NCBI GenBank assembly: GCA_013001285.1
Contig: JABDMU010000047.1
Span: 1 to 41,480 of the forward strand
DNA from: Flavobacteriaceae bacterium
GTDB taxonomy: Bacteria; Bacteroidota; Bacteroidia; Flavobacteriales; Flavobacteriaceae
Direction of reading: 5' to 3'
DNA: 41,480 nt
Positions 27,301 through 34,274 of this stretch are shown here, in pieces (position 1 is the first letter of the stretch; the number at the start of each line of letters is the position of its first letter). Under the pieces are notes generated by a model, which worked only from the letters and a program-made list of their open reading frames with translations, ran no database searches and was not told the DNA's origin. Both the position numbers and the translations under genes were made by a program.

Positions 27301-28400
27301 TGGCCTTCAAGAATTTGATTTTTATAATATTTATTTACTTGAGTGTTAAGAGCCTCAAATTCATAGCCATTGACCACTACGAGATCTTCATCACCATCAA
27401 GGTCAAAATCAGCAAATTTCGTTCCCCAGGCCCAATCAGAATCCTGAACATTCATTTCGGTGGCTAAGTCAGTAAATGTATTGTCGCCATTGTTAGTTAG
27501 TAAGGCATTGATATTTATGGCTGTTATAAAGAAATCAAAAAAACCATCCATATTATAATCGCCAATTGTAATTCCCATATCATCGAACATGGTATCTACG
27601 CCGTAGCTTTCAGATGATTCAGTAAAGGTTAATCCGTTTTGGTTGATCATCAGATCATTAGCTTCATCAAGATCATTTGTGATATAAATATCCATCCATC
27701 CATCAGAATTAAAATCAAATGGAAAAGGTGTAAAACTGGGTTCACTTTCTATGGTGTTTATACCAGCTTCTTCACTAACATTTTGAAAGGTTCCATTGCC
27801 ATTATTTCTATACAGGCTATTGCCATTGCAATCATCCCAATCACTAATATAGATATCAAGAAATCCATCATTATTGTAATCAAACCAAGCAGCACCAGTA
27901 TTTCGGCAAATGCTATTTACAGTGATCCCAACACCTTCGGTAACTTCAACGAATGTCCCATTTTGATTCAGAAATAATTGCACCTTAAACGAATGTGTGA
28001 ATAAGAGATCAGGGAAACCATCATTATTATAATCGCCCCAAAAAGCGCCCATTTTAAAACCATCAAGACCAACATATTCAGTGACCTCTTCTTCAATGGT
28101 AAGTAAGCCCGTAAGACCTGCTGCTTCGGTAACATCGGTAAAGGATCCATCATTGTTATTTCGGAATAATCGGCTAAAAGACTTCGGTTTTGTTGGATCC
28201 TCCTTACCTTTGGCCACTACGAAAATATCAAGGTCAAAATCACCATCATAATCCGCGACAGCAACGCCATTATTTTCTTCCAAAACACCAAGTCCCGAAA
28301 CGGTTTCGACTCGGTCAAATGTTTGAGCATTACCTGTATTGATTCCAAAACCAAGAAACACGGATATAAATAGAAAAAAGTTTCTTATAAAGAATTTCAT
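24375..28400 (-). CDS. Secreted FG-GAP/ASPIC and vanadium haloperoxidase-like fusion, T9SS cargo
   Basis: Domains of this 1341-residue protein, in order: signal peptide 1-25; seven FG-GAP/VCBS repeats with calcium-type Asp/Asn loops (around 50, 123, 174, 229, 281, 331 and 390); an ASPIC/UnbV domain (about 430-510, with WPSGLVETF); a Cys-containing GCTDPDSCSYNPEATLDDGSC linker at 528-548; an Ig-like segment (about 560-630); and a vanadium-haloperoxidase/PAP2 domain (about 640-1255). A type A T9SS sorting domain begins near VVYPNP (1267-1272). The catalytic layout is complete: KX6RP (Lys1049, Arg1056, Pro1057), SGH at 1157-1159 and SRX5HX3D (Ser1221, Arg1222, His1228, Asp1232). It may act at the cell surface as a halide oxidant or as an acid phosphatase; sequence cannot decide. 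Unlike its neighbours it is clearly modular. Confidence 0.9.
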   Translation of the reverse strand: MKFFIRNFFLFISVFLGFGINTGNAQTFDRVETVSGLGVLEENNGVAVADYDGDFDLDIFVVAKGKEDPTKPKSFSRLFRNNNDGSFTDVTEAAGLTGLLTIEEEVTEYVGLDGFKMGAFWGDYNNDGFPDLLFTHSFKVQLFLNQNGTFVEVTEGVGITVNSICRNTGAAWFDYNNDGFLDIYISDWDDCNGNSLYRNNGNGTFQNVSEEAGINTIESEPSFTPFPFDFNSDGWMDIYITNDLDEANDLMINQNGLTFTESSESYGVDTMFDDMGITIGDYNMDGFFDFFITAININALLTNNGDNTFTDLATEMNVQDSDWAWGTKFADFDLDGDEDLVVVNGYEFEALNTQVNKYYKNQILEGQLGFSDESGSVGFSDLTISVEAVDFDYDNDGDLDIFVTNSDQPSMLFENKLLNFDEPGSMNWFKVALEGTVSNRNAIGTELTLTTANGVIKRYYTGVGFLGQSLQPVHFGLNNLSQIQELRIKWPSGLVETFQDLEANTIVKVIEAQGLEVLDIGPSIKIYGCTDPDSCSYNPEATLDDGSCTYLTSNQIDGALSSGFLSTEVYSYPITPGSSAIWEVEGGEILNGQGSESITVRWGIEATGHVRVRENNSECFSLEVELNVSLNVADIPSDISIARVWNEALLEAIRNDFARPTVHARNLFHTSVALYDAWSIYDEQARPYLIGNDVNGFTSELLDFIPIESIEDSQKKAMSYAAYRLLTHRFQNSPNAEKTLERFDLIMEQLDYETEFNTTTLYEFGNAAALGNYIAETLINFGNSDGARESTSYDNAYYEPVNMPLAPAGPGNPDIEDPNRWQELTLDVFIDQSGNPFGGTTVEFLSPEWGNVWPFAMTDDDKIEFQRNGNTFNVYNNPGDPPFLESNGLGASSEAYKWGFSLVSIWGSHLDPTDGIIWDISPKSIGNIPEGSFPTTYLNHPGFYNLLEGGDPSPGHGINPVTGAAYQEQHVPRGDYARVLAEFWADGPDSETPPGHWFTLLNYVNDHPNFEKQFQGEGPILEPLEWDVKAYFILGGAMHDAAISSWSIKGYYDYLRPISAIRYMTDKGQSSDQTLDNYDPHGIPLREGYVEVVQDGDPLAGSENEHLGKIKLFTWRGHDYINDTETDQAGVGWILAENWWPYQRPTFVTPPFAGYVSGHSTYSRAAAEVLTMITGDAFFPGGLGEFIAKKNEFLVFEEGPSVDVKLQWATYRDASDQCSLSRIWGGIHPPADDIPGRLIGEKIGIETFNFALPYFHSEANPNAEVSVVYPNPITDFSVNITNTNETDSFEFFDIQGRYIEILEKNYNEFSGTTQIRIPATTVSGLYILKFNTSLKMVIVKG

Positions 28401-28439
28401 CTAAGGGAGAACAATTTTTTTATAAATATACAAATTAAA

Positions 28440-29129
28440 TCAAGGGGTTGAGCTTGACACCTGCATGACCTTTCCATTATAAAATTTGTTGCCATTTAGT
28501 GCAAAATCGAAAATGTATTCTGCCATTTCTTTAGCCGTTGTTGGTGCTTGATATCCTGGGAATGCTTCGGCAAGCATTTCGGTTTGTACTGCTCCTAAGG
28601 CAAGTACATTAAAACTCGGACCAGATTCTTTATATTCTTCTGCAAGCAGCTCGGTCAAGGTAATCACTGCGCCTTTGCTTGAACTGTAAGCAGCCAGTCC
28701 TGGAAACTTCATACTTCCTTGAACGCCTCCCATTGAGCTTATGGTGATCACATGCCCATTTTTAGGCATAAAAGGTGTGATTATCCTAGTCATTTCTGCT
28801 ACTCCGAATACATTGGTTTTGTATACGGTTTCAAAATCATCCATGGTGGTTTCTGCAAAAGGTTTATTCAATAAAGTTCCAGCGTTATTGATCAAGACAT
28901 CAACTTTAGTCCATTCGTCCTTTACAAATTTCACCACCTTTAAATAATCTTCTTTTTTACAAAGGTCAAAAGCGAACGAGGTTATATTATCAAAATGCAG
29001 GTTGTTTACTGGTTGGGCATTCCGCGAAAGCGTTAACACATTATGTCCCTGATTGGCAAAAAGATGTGCCAATTCAAAACCAATACCGCGACTCGTTCCT
29101 GTGATAATTACATTTTTTATATTACTCAT
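28440..29129 (-). CDS. Short-chain dehydrogenase/reductase (SDR)
   Basis: This is a classical SDR of 229 residues. It has the cofactor loop TGTSRGIG at 10-17, NNAG at 81-84, catalytic Ser132, and Tyr148 and Lys152 in YSSSK. Arg36 after the second strand suggests NADP(H) preference. The substrate is not predictable. It overlaps the M28 peptidase gene by eight bases and is probably co-transcribed with it. No signal peptide is present. Confidence 0.9.
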   Translation of the reverse strand: MSNIKNVIITGTSRGIGFELAHLFANQGHNVLTLSRNAQPVNNLHFDNITSFAFDLCKKEDYLKVVKFVKDEWTKVDVLINNAGTLLNKPFAETTMDDFETVYKTNVFGVAEMTRIITPFMPKNGHVITISSMGGVQGSMKFPGLAAYSSSKGAVITLTELLAEEYKESGPSFNVLALGAVQTEMLAEAFPGYQAPTTAKEMAEYIFDFALNGNKFYNGKVMQVSSSTP

Positions 29130-30066
29130 GCATTACTATTTCTTTAGAAGTTGTAGAACTCATTTTTTCAATACCCGGAATTAATTCATTGATAAAATCG
29201 GCCATAAAATTAAAATCCATTTTATCAATTTCATCATCAACATGATGGTAAAAATCAAAGTTGGTCAGATCACAACTTGAAATAGTTTGACACGGTTTCT
29301 TAAAAACGTTATAAAACGGATAATTATCTGATCTTTTGAACAAATTGTATTTCACGGCAACTTCAGATTTTCCAATGAGATCTGTGCCTGTATATTCATT
29401 TAATTTTTGAGCCATATTAGAAAGGTCATAACCTGAGACAAATGCTTTATGATCCTTTTCGATAAGCGGTACACCTAGCATTTCAAAATTAACCATAGTA
29501 TACAAGTTTAAATTTTGATCTTTTAATTTCTGGGCTAAATGTTTTGATCCTAAAAGCCCCATTTCTTCCGCTGAAAAAAGTGCAAACAACAGGCTTCGTT
29601 TATTAGATCTTGATCTAGCAAAATGGTCTGCAATAAGCAAAACAGCTGCTGTTCCAGTTGCGTTATCATTGGCACCATTCGCAATAGAATCATTGTCGAC
29701 AATTCTGCCAATACCTATATGGTCATAATGCGCACCAATGATGATAACTTCCTCTTTTAGATTCGGATCTGTACCTTCAAGATATCCAACAATATTGAAT
29801 CCCTTTTTATCTTTAGCATCAAATGCATCACGATAGGTCGAGAAGTAAGGCTTAATTTCGACTTCCATAAATCGTTTTTCAATATAAGAAGCTGCTTTTT
29901 CAATACCGTCAGAACCTGTAGATCGGCCTGATAATTCGTCAGACGCCAAATAGGATATGATTGACCTCGCATCGTGGCTTTCAACCTTTTTTACTTCTGA
30001 AACCTCAACGGTAGTTGATTTACAACCTAAGCATAAAAAAAGGATTAGCGTTATTAAATTTCTCAT
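29122..30066 (-). CDS. M28 family zinc peptidase, lipoprotein
   Basis: This is an aminopeptidase-type M28 enzyme. From the ATG at 30066 the N-terminus is a lipoprotein signal with the box LCLGC (Cys15), so it should be anchored in a cell-envelope membrane. A longer frame to 30126 would put 20 polar residues before the signal and is rejected. Likely metal and catalytic residues are His113 in AHYDHIG, Asp134 in GANDNATG, Glu167/Glu168 in SAEEMG, Glu195 in NFEMLG and a His in YHHVDDE near 274. The result is 314 residues. It is a two-gene unit with the SDR, divergent from the AraC-type regulator. Confidence 0.9.
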   Translation of the reverse strand: MRNLITLILFLCLGCKSTTVEVSEVKKVESHDARSIISYLASDELSGRSTGSDGIEKAASYIEKRFMEVEIKPYFSTYRDAFDAKDKKGFNIVGYLEGTDPNLKEEVIIIGAHYDHIGIGRIVDNDSIANGANDNATGTAAVLLIADHFARSRSNKRSLLFALFSAEEMGLLGSKHLAQKLKDQNLNLYTMVNFEMLGVPLIEKDHKAFVSGYDLSNMAQKLNEYTGTDLIGKSEVAVKYNLFKRSDNYPFYNVFKKPCQTISSCDLTNFDFYHHVDDEIDKMDFNFMADFINELIPGIEKMSSTTSKEIVMHE

Positions 30067-30207
30067 TGATAATTTAGTTTGGTTTAAAGATAAAAAATCA
30101 TTGTGTTTTTCTCCCATTTTCAACACGCATTAAAAATATTTATAATTAGGCATTGAAGAAGACGACATACTCTGTAAAATCCCTCTGGATTAATTGCTTA
30201 AAAATCA

Positions 30208-30234
30208 TTACCTTGAAGGTAACAAGATTTACCT
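30208..30234 (+). promoter_or_regulatory. Palindrome and extra half-site just before the AraC-type gene
   Basis: TTACCTT-G-AAGGTAA (30208-30222) is a perfect 7-bp inverted repeat. A further TTACCT (30229-30234) runs up to the ATG, so AGGTAA could pair with either neighbour. The element could be an autoregulatory operator or a hairpin that hides the translation start. Confidence 0.5.
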
Positions 30235-31017
30235 ATGTTGGCTCAGATAAAATTGGATGATGCAATTATTTTGGTAATCGAAACGAGTGATTATTTACAT
30301 CGTTTGGAGGCCAACCAATTTAACTTGTTCACTCAGAAATTACATAATAGTCTTCTCAAAACCATTGGACGATTTAAAGGGAAAATAATCAGTCAAAATG
30401 ACAATGCATATTCTGTAGCTTTTATTTCTGTTACCGATGCCGTTTTATGTGCATTAAAAGTGCAATCAAAATTTAAATATGTCACTCCGAAATTTGACAC
30501 TTCAATTCGCAAATTAAAAATTGGTATAGCACATGGTGGTGGCAATTTGAATGCCCATTTATTAGCGACGCGTCTTTGCGAATTAATAACCGATCAAATT
30601 GTTATTACTAAGGATATAAAGACTCTATATGAGAAAGAAAATCAAAACACATTTATCGATAGGGAACACATTAAAGTGATGACATCTTCTGAGGTGTCAT
30701 TTTTAACCAATCTTATGAATTATATCGAAACGGTCTGGAATGATTCTAATTTTAAGGTTGATGAGCTCCCAAAAGTACTTGGCTATAGCCGATCACAAGT
30801 TTATAGAAAAACAGTTGCATTAACTGGTAAAGCACCCAGCCATTTTATTCGAGATTTTAGATTAAATCGCGCATTATTTTTATTGCGGAACAAAAAGGGA
30901 AATATATCTGAAATAGCGGCACAAACAGGATTTGGAAGTGCTACTTATTTTTCGAAATGTTTTAAGGAACGTTTTAAGATATTACCCTCTAAATATATTC
31001 GTCAACATATTCATTAA
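30235..31017 (+). CDS. AraC-type regulator with degenerate nucleotide-cyclase-like N-terminus
   Basis: Residues about 155-258 are an AraC/XylS DNA-binding domain: VDELPKVLGYSRSQVYRKTVALTGKAPS is the first helix-turn-helix and ISEIAAQTGFGSATYFSKCFKERF the second. Residues 1-145 follow the outline of a class III cyclase homology domain: AYSVAFISVTDAVLCALKVQ, then LKIGIAHGGG, then LLATRLCELITDQIVIT. The first metal Asp of the usual FxDIxGFT motif is not seen and the usual catalytic Asn is missing, so enzymatic activity is unlikely; nucleotide sensing is possible. The protein is cytoplasmic with no membrane segment. It is divergent from M28-SDR and convergent with pdhC (4-bp overlap). Its targets are unknown. 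Confidence 0.8.
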   Translation: MLAQIKLDDAIILVIETSDYLHRLEANQFNLFTQKLHNSLLKTIGRFKGKIISQNDNAYSVAFISVTDAVLCALKVQSKFKYVTPKFDTSIRKLKIGIAHGGGNLNAHLLATRLCELITDQIVITKDIKTLYEKENQNTFIDREHIKVMTSSEVSFLTNLMNYIETVWNDSNFKVDELPKVLGYSRSQVYRKTVALTGKAPSHFIRDFRLNRALFLLRNKKGNISEIAAQTGFGSATYFSKCFKERFKILPSKYIRQHIH

Positions 31018-32633
31018 ACCAGCATGGTAACAGGGTTCTCAATGTAACCTTTTAGGGTTTGCAAGAATTGGGCACCAGTTGCACCATCCACCGTTCTGTG
31101 ATCACAGGCCATACTTAATTTCATGGTATTGCCAACCACGATCTGACCGTTTTTCACAACAGGTTTTTGAACAATGGTTCCAACAGATAATATGGCTGAA
31201 TTTGGTTGATTAATGATTGAAGTGAAACTTTCAATGCCAAACATTCCTAAATTGGAAATAGTAAAGGTGCTACCTTCCATTTCAGCAGGTGTCAATTTTT
31301 TGTTTCTTGCTCTTCCAGCGTAATCCTTTACTGCAGCATTAATTTGAGTTAAGGATTGTTCATTAGCAAATTTGAGTACAGGAACAACAAGACCATCTTC
31401 TACAGCAACGGCTACACCAATGTGAACATGATTATTGAGTTGCATTCTATCTTCATACCATCTCGAATTCACTTGTGGATGTTGACGCAATGCCAATGCA
31501 CAGGCCTTTACGATCATATCGTTATAGGAAATTTTTGTGTCTGGAAGCGAATTATACTGCTCTCTAAAGGCGATAGCATTATCCATGTCGAATTCGACAA
31601 TTAAATAATAATGAGGTGCTGTGAATTTAGATTCTGCAAGACGTTTTGCAATAACCTTACGCATTTGTGAATGTTGCACTTCATCGAAATCTTCTTGACC
31701 TGAAGCTACAAATTTCGCCACTTGTGCAGTTGATGTAGCCGTTCCAGGTACGAAGCTTTCTATATCTCTTTTAATGATGCGTCCATTTTCACCAGTTCCC
31801 TGAACCTGTGATAAATTAATGCCTTTTTCTGAAGCCATTTTTTTTGCCAATGGCGAAACAAATAATCGGCCATTAGTTGAAACCGAGGCAACTGGCTCTT
31901 GTTTTTGTACTTCAGGTTTTTTGGATTCCTTTACTGGAGTAGCTTCTGCTTTTGGTTCTGATACTTTTGATTCATCAGCTTGAGGTGCCTTAAAGTTTGC
32001 TGCAATATGAGAAACATCTGTTCCTTTTGGTCCAATTATGGCTAATAATGCATCAACTTTTGCCGATTCCCCTTCGCTCAGACCAATATGAAGTAAGGTT
32101 CCAGACTGAAAGGATTCAAATTCCATTGTAGCTTTATCGGTTTCAATTTCGGCTAATATGTCGCCTTCCTCCACGTTATCACCAACCTTTTTTAACCAGG
32201 AGGCCACAGTACCTTCCTCCATGGTATCGCTTAAACGCGGCATGGTCACTACGGTAACACCTTCGGGAAGTTCAACCTCTTCTTTTGGAGCTTCGGTTTC
32301 ATTTTCTTCGGAAGTTGTTGCATCGGACTCAGGTGTATCTTTTTCTTTAGGTGTTTCAGACGAAGCGCCATTGATCAACTCAGAAACATCTTCACCTTCA
32401 TCGCCAATAATAGCTAATAAGGTATCAACTTTGGTGGTTTCGCCTTCTTTTACTCCAATATGTAATAATGTGCCTTCATGGAACGATTCAAATTCCATAG
32501 TGGCCTTATCAGTTTCGATTTCGGCTAAAATATCTCCTTCTTCAATTTTGTCGCCAACTTTTTTTAACCAAGAAGCAACAGTTCCTTCTTCCATGGTATC
32601 GCTTAAACGCGGCATATTGATCACTTCGGCCAT
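31014..32633 (-). CDS. pdhC: Pyruvate dehydrogenase E2, dihydrolipoamide acetyltransferase
   Basis: E2 is the core of the pyruvate dehydrogenase complex, which passes acetyl groups from E1 to CoA. In order: lipoyl domain 1 (about 1-80, lipoyl Lys43 in ETDKATMEF), an acidic linker, lipoyl domain 2 (about 124-204, Lys166), a Pro/Lys/Glu-rich linker, the peripheral subunit-binding domain (about 255-293), and the catalytic acetyltransferase domain to the end with the DHRTVDGA motif near 510. The two lipoyl domains are nearly identical through their first 50 residues. The length is about 539. It follows pdhA by three bases. An E2 of pyruvate rather than 2-oxoglutarate dehydrogenase is favoured by the pdhA neighbour. 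Confidence 0.95.
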   Translation of the reverse strand: MAEVINMPRLSDTMEEGTVASWLKKVGDKIEEGDILAEIETDKATMEFESFHEGTLLHIGVKEGETTKVDTLLAIIGDEGEDVSELINGASSETPKEKDTPESDATTSEENETEAPKEEVELPEGVTVVTMPRLSDTMEEGTVASWLKKVGDNVEEGDILAEIETDKATMEFESFQSGTLLHIGLSEGESAKVDALLAIIGPKGTDVSHIAANFKAPQADESKVSEPKAEATPVKESKKPEVQKQEPVASVSTNGRLFVSPLAKKMASEKGINLSQVQGTGENGRIIKRDIESFVPGTATSTAQVAKFVASGQEDFDEVQHSQMRKVIAKRLAESKFTAPHYYLIVEFDMDNAIAFREQYNSLPDTKISYNDMIVKACALALRQHPQVNSRWYEDRMQLNNHVHIGVAVAVEDGLVVPVLKFANEQSLTQINAAVKDYAGRARNKKLTPAEMEGSTFTISNLGMFGIESFTSIINQPNSAILSVGTIVQKPVVKNGQIVVGNTMKLSMACDHRTVDGATGAQFLQTLKGYIENPVTMLV

Positions 32634-32636
32634 AGT

Positions 32637-33635
32637 CTATATTTTATGTTGAATAAATGGATAATCATCTTGTTCGTAAACGGCGTCATACATAAGTTGC
32701 TTATCAGGATATGGTGATTCTTCAGCAAACTTTTCACATTCAGAAACCCGCTTCTTAACTTGCGCGTCTATTTTTTTAAGATCGGCATCACTGGCATATT
32801 TCTTTTCAAGAATCACTTCTTTTACTTGTGTGATGGGATCAATCTTTTTGTACTCTGCAACCTCATCCTTTGTTCTATAGTGTTGAGCATCACTCATCGA
32901 GTGTCCGCGATAACGATAGGTTTTCATTTCTAAAAAAGTAGGACCATCACCTCGACGTCCGCGTTCAATAGCTTCATGAACAGCTTCAGCAACTTTTATA
33001 GGATTCATGCCGTCAACAGGACCACAAGGCATTTCATAGCCTAATCCAAGTTTCCATATCTCTGTATGATTTGCTGTACGTTCAACCGATGTACCCATGG
33101 CATATCCATTATTTTCGCAAATAAAAATGACAGGTAATTTCCAAAGCATGGCCATATTAAATGTCTCATGAAGTGATCCTTGTCTGGCCGCGCCGTCACC
33201 GAAGCAACATAAGGTCACCGCATCACTACCATGGTATTTATCTCCAAAGGCAATTCCTGCGCCCAATGGTATTTGACCTCCAACAATACCGTGTCCACCA
33301 TAAAAACGATGTTCTTTAGAAAAGATATGCATCGATCCGCCCAAACCCTGTGAGGTACCCGTACTCTTGCCATATAATTCAGCCATAACGCGTTTAGGAT
33401 CAACGCCCATTCCAATAGGCTGTACGTGATTTCGATAAGCCGTTATCATTTTATCTTTGGTAAGATCCATGGCGTGCAAAGCCCCAGCTAATACGGCTTC
33501 TTGTCCATTATATAAATGAAGGAATCCCCTAACCTTTTGTTGAATATAAACCGCTGCAAGTTTGTCTTCAAACTTTCTCCAAAACAGCATATCTTCATAC
33601 CATTTAAGATATGTTTCTTTTGTTACTTTTTGCAT
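32637..33635 (-). CDS. pdhA: Pyruvate dehydrogenase E1 component, alpha subunit
   Basis: E1 decarboxylates pyruvate with thiamine diphosphate and loads the lipoyl group of E2. The 332-residue alpha subunit has the ThDP/Mg motif GDG at 146-148 through NN at 175-176, the segment GGSMHIF near 99-105, and YRYRGHSMSDAQHYR in the second half, all typical of PDH E1-alpha. The beta subunit and E3 are not in the window; the alpha subunit next to E2 with beta elsewhere is a common arrangement in flavobacteria. A near-consensus promoter lies directly upstream. Confidence 0.95.
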   Translation of the reverse strand: MQKVTKETYLKWYEDMLFWRKFEDKLAAVYIQQKVRGFLHLYNGQEAVLAGALHAMDLTKDKMITAYRNHVQPIGMGVDPKRVMAELYGKSTGTSQGLGGSMHIFSKEHRFYGGHGIVGGQIPLGAGIAFGDKYHGSDAVTLCCFGDGAARQGSLHETFNMAMLWKLPVIFICENNGYAMGTSVERTANHTEIWKLGLGYEMPCGPVDGMNPIKVAEAVHEAIERGRRGDGPTFLEMKTYRYRGHSMSDAQHYRTKDEVAEYKKIDPITQVKEVILEKKYASDADLKKIDAQVKKRVSECEKFAEESPYPDKQLMYDAVYEQDDYPFIQHKI

Positions 33636-33658
33636 ACGTTGTATTATTGAACGAGTAA

Positions 33659-33688
33659 CAAAAGTAACACTTTAGTTGGTTTTGCAAA
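33659..33688 (-). promoter_or_regulatory. Promoter of the pdhA-pdhC operon
   Basis: On the minus strand TTTG (33688-33685), 18 bases, then TACTTTTG (33666-33659): both elements of the Bacteroidota promoter are present with acceptable spacing. The -7 box ends 23 bases before the pdhA ATG. It is one of the two best promoters in the window. Confidence 0.75.
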
Positions 33689-33717
33689 AACTGTAATTAC
33701 TTAATTTATTGGAAACA

Positions 33718-34200
33718 TCAAAGTTGGGTCCTGTCAAATATTAATGGTAGTAAATTGGCTAGAGAATCTGATTTTACAACTTTCCCTTTTACGCCCATAA
33801 AATAGATGGCAATTGGCGCATTTTGTTTAACCTCATATTCGGCTATTGATTGCCGGCATGCACCACAGGGCGGAATTGGTGAATCGGTTTCTTTCTCATT
33901 TGATCCAGCAATTATGGCCATGGTTACTATTTTTGATTTTGGAAAGTTGGCACCTGCGGCGAAAATGGCGGTACGTTCGGCGCAAAGACCAGAAGGATAG
34001 GATGCATTTTCTTGGTTATTCCCTGTGACAATTTTATTATTATCTAAACGAATGGCAGCACCAACACTAAAATTTGAATAGGGTGCATAAGCATTTTTTC
34101 TAGCTTCCTTTGCTTTATTCATCAGCTCGATAACGTCCTTTGGAAGTTGATCTAAGGCGTCGTAAACAGTCAATTCGGTTTCAAGTTTAACTTTCTTCAT
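33718..34200 (-). CDS. cdd: Cytidine deaminase
   Basis: The enzyme deaminates cytidine and deoxycytidine to uridine forms in pyrimidine salvage. With the ATG at 34200 the protein has 160 residues. Zinc-site motifs are CAE (Cys73, catalytic Glu75) and PCGAC (Cys112, Cys115), the small homotetrameric type with three Cys ligands. The frame continues upstream to an ATG at 34239, but that codon lies inside the porV terminator hairpin and would add 13 unrelated residues. It follows porV on the same strand. Confidence 0.94.
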   Translation of the reverse strand: MKKVKLETELTVYDALDQLPKDVIELMNKAKEARKNAYAPYSNFSVGAAIRLDNNKIVTGNNQENASYPSGLCAERTAIFAAGANFPKSKIVTMAIIAGSNEKETDSPIPPCGACRQSIAEYEVKQNAPIAIYFMGVKGKVVKSDSLANLLPLIFDRTQL

Positions 34201-34214
34201 AAGCTTATGACAGT

Positions 34215-34248
34215 AGACAAAAAAACTATTGTGAAGCACAATAGTTTT
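34215..34248 (-). terminator. Intrinsic terminator after porV
   Basis: A perfect 12-bp stem (AAAACTATTGTG, loop of three, CACAATAGTTTT; 34222-34248) is followed on the minus strand by an unbroken run of Ts and then GTC. It is 26 bases past the porV stop and its T-run ends about 19 bases before the cdd ATG. Confidence 0.85.
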
Positions 34249-34274
34249 AAAATAGTCATTATAATATAAATATA

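Noticed and set aside
30067-30126. Extended start for the M28 peptidase
   Set aside because: Twenty polar residues would precede the lipoprotein signal peptide; the ATG at 30066 places the signal at the N-terminus.
34201-34239. Extended start for cytidine deaminase
   Set aside because: The upstream ATG sits inside the porV terminator hairpin and the added residues are not part of the family.
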